64,000 bases of DNA, taken from positions 1 to 64,000 of the forward strand of contig JACCGJ010008404.1 in the NCBI GenBank assembly GCA_013407085.1. The letters run 5' to 3'. Numbering within the stretch: position 1 is the stretch's first letter; each line of letters opens with the position of its first letter. The notes under the pieces are model-generated. The model ran no database searches, was not told the DNA's origin, and worked only from the letters and a program-made list of their open reading frames with translations. Positions 49,401 to 54,742 of the stretch are shown in pieces. The stretch comes from Atriophallophorus winterbourni. Its lineage: Eukaryota > Platyhelminthes > Trematoda > Plagiorchiida > Microphallidae. The position numbers and the translations under genes are program-made.

Positions 49401-52400
49401 ATTATGTAAAATGCATAAGCATAGTTTCAACTTGTATACAAGGTTGACACGACCATCCTGTTAAATCACATTTGTTCTTAGAAGCTAAGTAAAACTCACG
49501 ACTTGAACAAATTTTCTCATTTACATTCATTACCATCACACTCGCACACCACGACTTGACCGCTTTGGTGTTGCTTGCACTCAACAGTCAGGTACGACCG
49601 GGAAGCGTTTGCCTTGAAACAATGGAGGATTTGTAAACAAAGTTTAACATTTATTAGCACTGTCGGATACGTTTGGCTCTACCGAACTGTTCAATAACGT
49701 GTTCATACACATACAGATAGGTTAAACCCACGGGCGCCACCGAAATGCGTATTTACATACAATGCCATCACACACACAACACGACCAGTTTCGTGTTGTT
49801 TGCACTCATCGGGTAGTGACAGTAGGATCAGGATCCGCAAGCGCTTGAAACAGTGGAAGAATGGTAAACAAGTTTTGCTTGTATGCTTCTGTTGGATAAG
49901 GCTGATACGACCAAGCTGTTCAATCAAGTAAGCCCACATTCATGTAGACAGGTTTTTGACCCATGACCATAAATAAAAAGCTCATTTGTATCCAGTTCCA
50001 TCACACGCCCTACGACCGCTTTGGTGCAGTTTTCACTCTTCAGGTAGGAACAGTAGGATCAGGATCCGCATGTGTTTTAGTTTTAATTGCTGCAACCCCG
50101 CCCTTATTAAATAACGAAAGTCTCTGAACAAACAACCTTTAATACCACGCGTACAATACTTCTCCCAAATTTCTAGCGATCATCCAAACATTCTGCTGCA
50201 ATTACATCACGATACCTCAAGGAAAGCAATGTTGGGTTTTGGGGCACCAAATTTATTCCTTATAAATTCACTGGGTTTGCCGAACAATCTTGTGAATAAT
50301 ATTGAACGAAATTTGTGTATAATCACACAAAACAGTTGGTTAAACTTTTATCTAGACCTTTGATCTGAATAAGCGCAGATCTGAAGCGAAACGTAAGACC
50401 CAACCGGTTCTTGTTAATCGCATACACGAATCAATGTTGTAGATATACATTTATGTTCAAATTACCATAACGTTATGTATTCTTTCTTGAAAGCAAAATA
50501 TTTGTCTTCATGTGGTGTTTAGTTAAATACTTACCGTAAGTTAATATGACGTTGCAGTCAACTCATTTTACAACAAGTGTGCTTAAATTCCGAATGAATA
50601 TATCTACACTAGGTGCGGCAACAATAGTCTCAGGAAAGAGACGCGTCAGATTAAACGTACCGGCGACAGGCAAGACCGGAATGGAAAGGTTGTAATGTCG
50701 CTGGGTGGCTATGTATAGTTGAGTATATGCTAACGCGTTGTTTGATTAAGTAATATTTTGTATGGGATTATCACATCACTCCGAATGTTTCTGTAAAGCG
50801 GATTGAGAAGGTTCAACCGTTAGAATCGCTCCTCATACGATATTTTTGAAAACTTTTCACGAGCTTCATTGCACGATGATATATTCTATCTAGTAGTAGA
50901 ATGCCCATTTCAAACTACGGAGTCCAAGTTTGCTATGCATGTTTTTATGTTTAGAATTAGGCAGTTTTTCACCACTGTTGACACATTTCTAAGCGAAAGT
51001 GGTCTGAAAATCCTGCACAACCTAACCAGAATTTCGGAAAGAGACTGGCTTCTTAATGGAATACGTTACCCGGGGAAAGGAATTCCCGATATCGGGTGCA
51101 ATGTAATCGATCATCGCTAAATTCCTCCCAAGTAATCATTCTGAGAGAAGATACAGGAAAACTTATAATTTGTATGATACATTTCCAACTGTTGATTTTC
51201 CCAAATTTTTCTGATCACTGCAGGTGAAAGAGGCCCTCAGTCACTTACGATTTAAGCAAGCACCGCGACCACGTCTAAATTCGTGCGAGCTGCCAATCCT
51301 GTTTACAGCCGGCCCGCCATTGCATTTGTCCATGGTGATATTGAACCTCATTGGTGAGACACACTACTCTCCAATCTATCTGCCCCCTATCTGGATCAGT
51401 TTATGTCTCGGTCTCGGGAGACACATGGAGCAAGCGAACCGAGTCTCAGCCCTAAATGGTCTCGGTGTGCTGCTGCAACATCTTCAAGGACTGCTCAACG
51501 ATCGCATGCGCCTAGAGTTCACCCCCAGGGCAAGAAGCGAGCAAGAACTGCGCGAACGTGCCATGAAAAGCGCCATGCTACGATATCTGCACTACGTCAG
51601 TGAACGTGACCCCGACAGGCAAATTCGCCAGATGGCCGATAGCATTGTCCATCAATTGAGGTTGAATTTACCGAACACACCCACGAAAAGAAGTTCCACT
51701 GCTAGAGTAAGTTCAATTTGATCAGTCGTGATACAATTTTTCGACTGCTTAAAGGATGTGCGGAATACTCCACATGCAGCGAAATCACTTAAACTGTTTT
51801 CGACGAGTTAACCCCTTTTGCAAATATTCAAGTGAAGGATTTAATTTTTTACAAAGTAGCTACAACGACAGAGTGTGACATTTGCGCTGCTCGATAGTTG
51901 CTGTGTATCGCTTTCACGTGGCTAGGGGCTGACGCTTGAAATCAAAGACTGCCATGCACCTGGGCCATTAATTGGTCAGTGTAGGTGATTTAGATGCTAC
52001 ATTCAGAAGAAGACATGATTATACCATGTGTCGTTTCTTATTAGAGCCTAGTTTACGCAGATCCAACGTCATGGTTGCGTCTAGTGTGTCGTGTCTAAAT
52101 GTATCAAATTTCTTGTTCATTCTTTATATTCAAGGAAACGCGCTAAGCGGTTGAAAACATGTAGAAATTATCCAAATGCCTGATTTATGTCGTACGTCAG
52201 GGTCACTAGAGTAGGTACAGAAATGGTATTTCTTTTGACGCATTTTCTTTAATTGTCCTGTGCGTTTCGGCTGTGAAACAACGTTGCTTGTATATGCGAC
52301 CATGGATGGGGTATCTTATGTGGTTGCTTAACCATCGCCTTCTCAAATCTTTTTCATTTAATTCAATTAATCGTGTATAGAATGTAAGCCCATGATCGGA

Positions 52401-54601
52401 CCAAGGTATATAACAGCCTTAGCGGCAACCTGGCTTTCTAGTCACGTGTTTATGACCTATTCGAACCTACGTCAAAGCTATTTCGTATTGTGTCCTATAA
52501 CCGCGTTCTATGGTGGTCTGCAGCTTGATTGAACTTGTCCTCGTTTACAGATAAAGTGCCTAGGAACGCTTTTAGAACTGTGATTGAAATCAATCGTTTT
52601 TACCATAACTACGGTATCAGGAATTGTGGGAGCGTAGATGTAAGCCCCCGTGACTGACAAACCCGTACAGAACAATATCTTAATACTTCAGGTAAAGGGG
52701 TTCAGATTGATTCTGTGATATGTCACATTTATATCTCTATATCCACGGGCGCGCACACACACATTTATGTATTATATATCCGTAAACGGATTGGCGGAGC
52801 AAGTGTAACTGGGACAAAGGAAAGCTGACCATGAATACCAAAACGATGGTAAACAGTGTGTGCGCGTGCATACAGTGAAACTGGACCAACCAAGCGAGAT
52901 ACGAAAGGGAAGCCCCTTGGTTTCCATTTACCCATCGTTTCTTGAACATATCGGGGATAGTGAGGGTATCAAATTACCGTGTGCTTTCGAAAGCAGGTTT
53001 ACTTAGCATGTTCAATGTGCTGCGGCAGCGTGCGTACACTTGTACGTTGCGTCCCAATTCACATACGAATCCAACAACACAACGCGTTCATTGCGCACAT
53101 GACCGAGAAGTAAGAAAGACGCCAATCCTATTTAGGTAAATCTCGTTGCCACAACGCTGTATTCATCCTATCTGTACAAATGGTGATTTTAAGATGATTT
53201 GATAATCAGTATGAGGCCAACCCGTTCACTTTAAGCCCCCACCATCTTGATCTCGTTTATGGACGGACAGGTCCATCTGCTCCTGTGTCTGAATAGATTC
53301 TCGTGTATTTCGTCCGAGATCGAAATGCTTGCAGGTTTGTGATCGTTTTTCGTGGGTCTTTTTGACGCTTTTCACTCTTGTGTTATGGGAGAAGGTTGTG
53401 TTCTTTATATCGTCCGAGTGCCCATGATTAGCAATCTTCGCTAATTAGCTCCTCTACAACATTAATTTCACCTCTTCATTCTACAAGAATCTATAACGCC
53501 AGTAAACAATAGCAAGCAAATCACAAACATCTATCGAAATAAGTTGATCAATGTGACTTCGTTAGTCTTTAAAATTTTCGAGTCGCATTGTGGGGACCCG
53601 TAAAAATATTTAACAACGCATCCTCAGCATATAGTCACGGAGTTCGCATTATCCACATGACGGTGTTCCCGTGGAACTCTAAATGTGGAAGAATTAATGC
53701 GAAACTGGCATCGTGGTTAGTTCTAATATGATCCTGATTCCGAATTAGTCCCTGGGGTATAGCGTCAGAATAAGTTCACGTTTAGGTATCTACACCAGAT
53801 TAACGCAGCTGTTCATGCCAGCTTAATGAACTATCACAGGTCCCGCGTTTCATAGCTGTTAACAATTTTGTCGTCCGAGAGTCCTGTGAATCGATCCCTG
53901 TTGAGGTTAAATGTTAAGTAATTGATTGATTGCTTACTCCCAATTCATCATCATACTCAAATGTAAAAATACAGACCGACAATGGTGTAGAGTTTATTGT
54001 GCAAAAGCTTATCGTATATCTCACTTCTTATTAAGCGTTTAGGAATGAAACCAAAGTAAATGGTAGTAGACCGTGTATCATTTTAGAGAAACATGTTCAT
54101 ACAAAACTTCAATCTATTGGTGCTCGTGCAGTTTTCCGTATGTTCATAATCTCACGCTAGTCAGAGCCGTCCCCAAGGTGGACCTCATGTGCTGATAAGT
54201 CTGGTTGGTTTGCATTTGACATGGTTTTCCACTCCCCTTCGTGTTGGGTTGTTAAGTGGTTGTCTCCGTGTTATGTAGTGGCAAGGAGGACAGTAAGTCA
54301 ATCTACCAAATTTTAGAGCGGGAGACGTTAGCATCACTTGCCATCTTTATGTTTACGCGTCACTCTCCGTTATTCGGTTCAATATTGAGTATGTCGAATT
54401 TTCTCTTTTCTCTATTTGACAATTGTAACTGAACTGAAGCAATCTTCAAAATGCCTGCCGTTTGGAACCTGTGGTGTACACATATTTGAAAACTAACTGC
54501 CTCTGTCATTTAACCCCTTTGCGTTACAGACCCCTGCAAGCCAACAACCAAAACAACAACAGCCACGTCTGATTGTGAGTCGAGTCACCACCAAATATTG
54601 A
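11372..54601 (+). CDS. RIPOR: RIPOR (FAM65) family Rho-interacting cell polarity regulator, whole gene
   Basis: At least 13 exons join in consistent phase to about 1,450 residues. Human RIPOR1 is about 1,220. Known family members bind active Rho GTPases through their N-terminal half and influence cell polarity, migration and Golgi positioning. Collinear family matches seen: FFTRLKNGLCEWIDLE in exons 2-3 (family: YTALKRGLTAYLE), a coiled-coil piece across exons 4-5, CQIEAQTEYLSGTMKFEIIG and KQIWDNPAYVFSPAIDSV in exon 5 (family: KQVWDSEE..FLPLL), CEMRR...FDVMGLL...W in exon 6, LWETFNFLED and WHLDYVGRLLNKM in exon 9, and helical ARM/HEAT-like repeats in exons 10-12. About 17 residues expected between exons 5 and 6 are missing. 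Introns up to 9 kb are filled with retrotransposons. The family call is strong. Exon 1, the exon 7 acceptor and the last exon are less certain. Family sequences are from memory. Confidence 0.85.
11995..12180 (+). repeat. Dispersed repeat, copy 1 (about 185 bp)
   Basis: This is similar to 62700-62885 (plus) and to the reverse complement of 63145-63240. Shared blocks include ACCTGGTCCA/GCCTGATCCA, CAAAGTGCCG(T/C)ACA, AGACTGCA and TAGACAGAT, and the ends share CATGCAGCTCA. Its function is unknown and it could be a SINE or part of a longer element. Confidence 0.65.
13426..13460. repeat. TA dinucleotide microsatellite
   Basis: This is an uninterrupted TA run of about 34 bases. Confidence 0.95.
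13735..14845 (+). mobile_element. RTE-like non-LTR retrotransposon, 3' fragment
   Basis: The frame 13765-14202 reads as the polymerase C-terminal region typical of RTE-type elements: DRFTYLGSCI, EVLARISKATVAFRNLGHLW, then LLLKGRVYKATVRAVLLYGC, ETWTL and DNRCLRSILGVS. A shifted frame continues LHSYAGWVTFYGC. The 3' untranslated part and a TGATGATGATT tail near 14820 match the minus-strand copy at 60.5-61.7 kb and a short piece at 39.1 kb. It is 5'-truncated and inactive. Confidence 0.85.
14900..15110 (+). pseudogene. Degenerate RTE-like C-terminal fragment
   Basis: Broken frames read W.DHVC ... ALHP, resembling the better-preserved WFGHVCRM ... MHWHPQGK block at 55.7 kb. This is very decayed, and the call rests on a short match. 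Confidence 0.3.
15870..16339 (+). CDS. RIPOR: RIPOR-like gene, exon 2
   Basis: It is bounded by a TTTGCACAG acceptor and a GTGAGT donor. It encodes residues about 68-223, rich in Asn, Ser, Arg and Gln, including RLSQSKSFSSSSFKDIS (compare the RSQSF region of vertebrate RIPORs). It ends VDRMCTFFTRLKNGL, which matches the conserved start of the RIPOR helical region (LVYTALKRGL). It ends in phase 2, and exon 3 supplies the third base of a Cys codon. Confidence 0.85.
16340..17843 (+). other. Intron 2
   Basis: No repeat family or coding sequence was recognised. It is AT-rich, with GTGAGT and TTACAG splice ends. Confidence 0.6.
17844..17916 (+). CDS. RIPOR: RIPOR-like gene, exon 3
   Basis: This 73-nt exon lies between TTACTTACAG and GAG|GTCAGT. 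It encodes C-EWIDLETNLLQQAELDQN and SEDEKE, continuing the conserved 'GLxxxLE' helix and an acidic linker that corresponds to the start of the family coiled coil. Phases match exons 2 and 4 exactly. Confidence 0.82.
18110..19075 (-). mobile_element. CR1-like fragment, polymerase to 3' end
   Basis: Minus-strand frames, broken by shifts, read FRINGVYLRVI, ASSGVQQGSV and LILFADYIKKFGG (the FADD box has become FADY). Then come ERDLGVWV and LLGILGRISRTFSPGTLP, and the C-terminal block KILHNSNHPLRHLFEYRES. The order matches the last third of a CR1-like protein. A second diverged copy of its 3' part lies at 50580-50950. Confidence 0.78.
22535..23380 (+). pseudogene. RTE-like endonuclease domain, frameshifted
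   Basis: Conceptual pieces in order are KLGTWNELSLLPGF, KRLKVDVAAPQETRLPD (the Q-E-T-R active-site block), HGVGFAVRNSLPKKA, AGTIALVNIYAPT, and CVLVLGDFNARVGADYESW (the GDFN block). A YSDHSLVCAKLKL block carries the catalytic SDH. These are the hallmarks of an apurinic-like endonuclease that nicks target DNA. Frame changes near 22735 and 22900, and the stop at 23096, make it non-functional. Confidence 0.8.
23562..24870 (+). pseudogene. RTE-like reverse transcriptase, frameshifted
   Basis: The frame 23562-24095 is the linker and fingers (TPPTLDELNGAIDRL, NVFGDDGIPPELIKCC). After a shift, 24120-24422 has IITLFKNKGDRGDCNNYRGI, SLPNVVGKLFSKVL and SQCGFHRGRSTVD. Then 24461-24862 has the RRGVKQGCVLAST box and LLFADDATFIAHS with the catalytic FADD. 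The first-aspartate box is degraded near 24390 (LYAVFHLFNE). It is a retrotransposon relic. Confidence 0.83.
24870..25700 (+). pseudogene. RTE-like C-terminal region with degenerate zinc finger
   Basis: Segments in order are HHFTYLGSTIGDNLSLDMEI, then a broken ETWTL area, LRQRRLRWLGRVYRMENGRI, PKDLLYGEL, then WEELAFDRSLSRHCVKRRLQ and an Arg-rich stretch. A C-x-C motif with DCSSRIGFES follows, which looks like a decayed CCHH finger. The ending VMYIHARHRRKEANNNS is shared by two other fragments in the window. Confidence 0.78.
26840..26888 (+). CDS. RIPOR: RIPOR-like gene, exon 4
   Basis: This 49-nt exon lies between TTTCAG and GTATGT. It encodes ITQLEQDYLRYYKRYR plus one base, continuing into ELHSLNEDRQS of exon 5. 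The charge pattern fits the family's N-terminal coiled coil. The phases (0 in, 1 out) match both neighbours. Confidence 0.78.
26889..28922 (+). other. Intron 4
   Basis: This contains an ATC run at about 27565-27582 next to AAAGATAGCATTACA. That resembles the 3' end of the RTE-like family read on the minus strand, so a short tail fragment may lie at 27380-27600. Nothing else was recognised. Confidence 0.5.
28923..29719 (+). CDS. RIPOR: RIPOR-like gene, exon 5 (core block)
   Basis: The acceptor is TACTTTGAAG and the donor AAG|GTAAAT, giving 2 bases plus 265 codons. It starts ELHSLNEDRQSFGGS, passes through a Ser-rich linker and an RRSRGAMRR basic patch, and reaches the family core: LAYLKQQLCQIEAQTEYLSG, then TMKFEIIGVSGSQRYF, then KFEIKHG-like and KQIWDNPAYVFSPAIDSV. 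These align collinearly with RIPOR1 'CLLESELEAQLGEFHLRMKG', 'GLAGFARL' and 'KQVWDSEETIFLPLL'. Compared with vertebrates there is an insertion of roughly 50 residues between the last two blocks. Confidence 0.9.
29720..31168 (+). other. Intron 5
   Basis: The exon 5 frame stays open for 99 codons past the donor. A stretch at 30052-30420 is open on both strands but matches nothing recognised. A single tag of the hammerhead repeat family (GTGATGGAAATGCATGCAAATG) is at about 30670-30695, without a ribozyme core. A small phase 0-0 exon of about 50 nt is expected here and was not found. Confidence 0.5.
31169..31317 (+). CDS. RIPOR: RIPOR-like gene, exon 6
   Basis: This lies between a TTTGTCGTTCGTAG acceptor and an AG|GTGAGC donor. 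The reading ACEMRRFGRDELLQHQAFDV, MGLLTPRGYHL, ending NRVQFHLMIHW, follows the family pattern CETKDLF...VVAVDINDLG TIKLSLEVTW: the same Cys-Glu start, an aspartate before a hydrophobic-Leu pair, and a closing Trp. It ends in phase 2. An in-frame stop just before 31169 supports the acceptor. Confidence 0.78.
31600..33000 (+). mobile_element. CR1-like fragment, reverse transcriptase to 3' end
   Basis: Broken plus-strand frames read KLLERFVADEIS, FTNLLTTLDNWTRAVDNG, CYLDMSRAFDRVNHNILLQK (first aspartate box), GVPHGSVSGPILFLVYAKD and IILFPDDS (second box, altered). The C-terminal block then reads LFKILHTVDHPLEHLFNRQE, FFAVRFYFIWNSLSPHI and NMFKAERDKNML. It ends near 33000 with AATTACTTTGGA repeats, as at 10.74 kb. 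Confidence 0.82.
34640..34935 (+). pseudogene. RTE-like 3' fragment with decayed zinc finger
   Basis: This reads LEELALDRSHWRHCVQRRLQ, AGEELIHLLAAERRSCRRRA, then YRCNRWGEV, matching the C-terminal end of the 21.8-25.7 kb element. It also shares the STEGGNNNS-type ending. Confidence 0.75.
36020..36285 (+). repeat. Hammerhead-family repeat, about 1.2 units of 225 bp
   Basis: The tag GTGATGGAAATG(C/T)AT(G/A)(C/T)AAATGAG occurs at about 36039 and 36264, 225 bp apart. The second is preceded by CCCACTGTTTCAAGC and CCTACCTGATGAATGCAA. The core here has lost the 3' half of stem II and the GAA of the GAAA box (36229-36249), so this copy should not cleave. A (GT)n run at 36020-36039 opens the repeat. 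Confidence 0.75.
36488..36534 (-). ncRNA. Hammerhead ribozyme core, dispersed copy
   Basis: On the minus strand: CUGAUGA (36523-36517), a perfect 4-bp stem II UGGC/GCCA with loop AAACA (36516-36504), GAAA (36503-36500), a C-CG-G stem III, then GUA with the predicted cleavage after A (36494/36493). ACCGGU is a palindrome, so two copies could share stem III. Stem I is poor (CAC opposite GUA), so activity is doubtful. All core nucleotides of the CUGANGA...GAAA...NUH consensus are present. Confidence 0.6.
36676..36696 (-). repeat. Hammerhead-like remnant lacking stem II
   Basis: On the minus strand, CCTGATGA is followed after a single base by GAAACGTCC. The two core boxes and a GUC cleavage triplet are present, but stem II is absent. 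It lies about 180 bp from the core at 36.49-36.53 kb on the same strand and may be a decayed neighbour unit. Confidence 0.4.
37215..37375 (+). repeat. Hairpin repeat (CTGACGA family), diverged copy
   Basis: This is related to 57795-58035 and 62380-62525. Shared blocks are AGTCATGTTCCCT.TCCTGACTA, then TCTGACGAAG...TGTGTCAGAA, AAACGTTA and CTGCTCT..CCGATTGCA. The hairpin and GAAA box are damaged here. Confidence 0.75.
38398..38938 (+). CDS. RIPOR: RIPOR-like gene, exon 7
   Basis: The donor is clear (CCT|GTGAGT, 38939). The acceptor is uncertain: TTTTAAAG at 38397 gives exon start 38398, and CAAAG at 38421 gives start 38422. Both keep the phase from exon 6, and an in-frame TAA at 38393 excludes anything further upstream. 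The encoded region is a poorly conserved linker rich in Pro, Ser, Thr and Asp (YYTPSPYRPAQKISGVRLAS, then YDDDDSHQ and NGSIPSQG). RIPOR proteins also have a long disordered stretch between the N-terminal core and the C-terminal repeats. Confidence 0.68.
39120..39260 (-). mobile_element. RTE-like 3' terminal fragment
   Basis: Its reverse complement matches the last 140 bp of the copies at 13.7-14.8 and 60.5-61.7 kb: CCCACCCTTCC, ATCTTTTAGGATTTTAC, TTTTTCATGGTTGTATG and a (GAT)n tail. It is 3' tail only. Confidence 0.85.
39850..40620 (-). mobile_element. Ty3/gypsy 3' fragment: integrase end plus probable LTR start
   Basis: On the minus strand, 40600-40480 reads SNGHAEHFVDNFKRAVLKAR, GKGTLSKIIQRYLLVYRTTP, then 40481-40281 HRWLPNKHSPVELLMDRKLR. 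This is the integrase end of a gypsy-type pol (family: NG.AER.V..FK..., YR.TPH..T..SPAELL..R). About 80 bases beyond the stop is AAGGGGGGGTGCTG (40214-40201), a likely polypurine tract, followed by a possible LTR start TGCTGGGTAAGG. The LTR's far end could not be fixed. Confidence 0.72.
40000..40135 (+). repeat. Imperfect direct repeat, about 66-bp period
   Basis: Two copies share (G)GT(A/T)CAGAATAA(T/C), ATGGGAA and GTGCATGGTGA/ATGCATGGTGA, then TGGAA(G/T)TTTGTT. They begin near 40006 and 40075. They lie within the probable gypsy LTR. Confidence 0.6.
41569..41718 (+). CDS. RIPOR: RIPOR-like gene, exon 8
   Basis: This has 50 codons between GCTTTCCAG and ACG|GTAGGT, in phase 0 at both ends. 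It reads DLDKTADHGNSPTGKSIKPN, then a Pro/Ser-rich stretch ending ARSISIET. It belongs to the disordered linker before the C-terminal domain. The phases and splice signals are good, but the sequence alone would not identify the family. Confidence 0.75.
41719..42432 (+). other. Intron 8
   Basis: No repeat or coding sequence was recognised. A long antisense open frame crossing exon 8 into this intron is considered chance. Confidence 0.6.
42433..42954 (+). CDS. RIPOR: RIPOR-like gene, exon 9
   Basis: This has 174 codons between TTCTTTCCTTAG and CAG|GTTAGT. It begins TLQHKVNRLKHSLEERDV, a coiled-coil piece matching RIPOR1 'LEQEVTRLESLLMQRQ'. It continues TNLWETFNFLEDSQITEE (family: HALESFSFLNEDEDED), then a Ser-rich segment, then LDLVIQWHLDYVGRLLNKM (family: LDAALVRHLYHCSRLLLKL). 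These three collinear matches make it the best evidence for the C-terminal half of the family. Confidence 0.9.
42955..43948 (+). other. Intron 9
   Basis: No gene or repeat family was recognised. Confidence 0.55.
43949..44234 (+). CDS. RIPOR: RIPOR-like gene, exon 10
   Basis: The acceptor is CTTCCACAG and the donor TCTG|GTGAGG. It reads LSVLDDLLNLTEKVDRHMHE, PLADYVLEYMLGQ, then RREPKLLVEVRPLQQFILHF and YADKLSTKWPEIEAKS. It is alpha-helical in character and corresponds to the middle of the RIPOR C-terminal domain. It ends in phase 1, and the next exon completes a Val codon. Confidence 0.82.
44715..46050 (-). mobile_element. CR1-like fragment with well-kept reverse transcriptase
   Basis: The frame 46048-45335 encodes AAQHGFRRGRCCLSNLLTTF, EDWTKALDEGEAVHACYIDI, SKAFDRVSHDILIKKL (first aspartate box), GVLQGSVLGPLLYFVYMNDI and NLIQFADDIKIWKGV (catalytic FADD intact). 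The C-terminal frame 45146-44721 has MEYSIQAWAPWLRKDIEQLN, RIYHRATKLV, HPLKHLLKPNGLTRTRTHSK and a WS-type end block. It is 5'-truncated and frameshifted once or twice. It is the least decayed polymerase of this group in the window. Confidence 0.85.
46355..46407 (-). ncRNA. Type I hammerhead ribozyme, well-preserved copy
   Basis: On the minus strand, in order: distal stem I strand UGCCUUC (46407-46401), GU, CUGAUGA (46398-46392), stem II GCG/CAC with loop AAACGAA (46391-46379, one C-A mismatch), GAAA (46378-46375), C-AG-G stem III, and UC with predicted cleavage between 46369 and 46368. GUAGUGG follows, then GAAGGCA (46361-46355), the exact complement of the distal stem I strand. The 7-bp distal helix separated from the core by an internal loop is the layout of natural type I hammerheads. 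Activity is inferred. Confidence 0.75.
47110..47225 (+). repeat. Hairpin repeat, 3' part only
   Basis: ACTGCTGTAACCAATCG, ACAAATTTCTTTAC and CACGATCAGTCCGAAGCATATT match the right flank of the repeat at 57.8-58.0 kb. The hairpin core is not preserved. Confidence 0.6.
47400..47695 (+). pseudogene. RTE-like 3' fragment
   Basis: DNA similar to 34640-34935 and 25390-25690, with the CAAGCTGGGGAGGAGCAGAT and GATGTACATCCATGGTCAAT blocks. It is decayed beyond a readable protein except short pieces ending YIHGQYRPKEVNNNSA. Confidence 0.7.
48587..49146 (+). CDS. RIPOR: RIPOR-like gene, exon 11
   Basis: The acceptor is ATTGCTTCACAG and the donor GAG|GTGAGT. In the spliced frame it reads VIDTLFEDLLDIAVNGENLT, SLLEKCLYQVLFYLSGQREF, HDYKRALLLVFTEYVQHQL and ends AATKAASILCDLDRE-like (VATKAASILCDLDRE). 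That is ARM/HEAT-type helix character, as in the last third of RIPOR proteins. Residues around 1130-1200 (CSMPNCSRTHQALFGVWRFN) are atypical. The phases match both neighbours. Confidence 0.82.
49538..49592 (-). ncRNA. Hammerhead core in array unit 1, degenerate
   Basis: Stem II (GUG/CAC, loop CAAGCAA) and the GGUC cleavage block are preserved. The first box is CUGUUGA instead of CUGAUGA and GAAA has become CAAA, so cleavage is not expected. Confidence 0.5.
49770..49822 (-). ncRNA. Hammerhead core in array unit 2, nearly intact
   Basis: On the minus strand: CCGAUGA (49812-49806, one change from CUGAUGA), stem II GUG/CAC with loop CAAACAA (49805-49793), GAAA (49792-49789), C-UG-G stem III and UC, with predicted cleavage between 49783 and 49782. 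Stem I pairs only partly (ACUAC with GUGUUG). The U4 to C change should lower or abolish activity. Confidence 0.65.
50003..50056 (-). ncRNA. Hammerhead core in array unit 3, one box altered
   Basis: CUGAAGA is allowed by the CUGANGA consensus. Stem II GUG/CAC and a stem I of UUCCUAC with GUAGGG are good. GAAA reads CAAA, which removes the essential G12. Confidence 0.6.
50580..50950 (-). pseudogene. Diverged CR1-like 3' fragment
   Basis: This is similar at DNA level to 18180-18530: shared TAATATTTTGTATG..., ATCACATCACTCCGAA, CATTGCACGATGATATATTCT and TTTCAAACTACGGAGTCC-like blocks in the same order. No readable protein remains. Confidence 0.6.
51224..51706 (+). CDS. RIPOR: RIPOR-like gene, exon 12
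   Basis: This has 161 codons between TTTTTCTGATCACTGCAG and AGA|GTAAGT, in phase 0 at both ends. It reads VKEALSHLRFKQAPRPRLNS, then LPPIWISLCLGLGRHMEQAN, RVSALNGLGVLLQHLQGLLN and MKSAMLRYLHYVSERDPDRQ, ending in a IRQMADSIVHQLRLNLP helix. These are amphipathic repeats like those that end RIPOR proteins (family: LLCFLDQLEDEDVQTRVAGC). Confidence 0.85.
51707..54529 (+). other. Intron 12
   Basis: This 2.8-kb intron contains no recognised gene or repeat family. There are short CA-rich runs near 52750. Confidence 0.55.
54530..54601 (+). CDS. RIPOR: RIPOR-like gene, terminal exon (proposed)
   Basis: After CCCCTTTGCGTTACAG the frame reads TPASQQPKQQQPRLIVSRVT, then TKY and TGA (54599-54601). AATAAA follows at 54637 and again at 54737, supporting a gene end. 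One caution: ATT|GTGAGT at 54574/54575 is a good donor, so this could instead be an internal exon ending ...PRLI with more exons beyond. Confidence 0.65.
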   Translation, partial: TPASQQPKQQQPRLIVSRVTTKY

Positions 54602-54636
54602 CTTTCGTTTTTTCTTGCCCTCCGATTTACACGGCG

Positions 54637-54742
54637 AATAAAAGTGCTTCACCTCTCTATTTCCTTGTCTCCCACCCCCGTCACCCTTTATTTCTTTTCA
54701 ATCCTGAAAATCACACATTTTTGTACAGTGATTTCCAATAAA
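54637..54742 (+). terminator. Polyadenylation signals
   Basis: AATAAA hexamers at 54637-54642 and 54737-54742 lie 35 and 135 bases after the proposed stop. The region between is T-rich. Confidence 0.5.

Larger units (their letters stand above)
49420..50090 (-). repeat. Tandem array of three hammerhead-bearing units, period 225-231 bp
   Basis: Predicted cleavage positions fall at 49558/49557, 49783/49782 and 50014/50013, so the units are 225 and 231 bp. Each unit, on the minus strand, has a TTTCAAG...GGATCCTGATCCTACTGT leader, the ribozyme core, the GTGATGG(C/A/T)A tag, a CATGGGT(C/T)-type block, and a GTGTATG/ATGTGGG block before the next unit. This layout, a ribozyme once per tandem unit, fits SM-alpha-like DNA or retrozymes. 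Confidence 0.8.
49147..51223 (+). other. Intron 11
   Basis: This contains the three-unit hammerhead repeat array (about 49420-50090 minus) and a diverged CR1-like tail (50580-50950 minus). The rest was not recognised. Confidence 0.6.
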
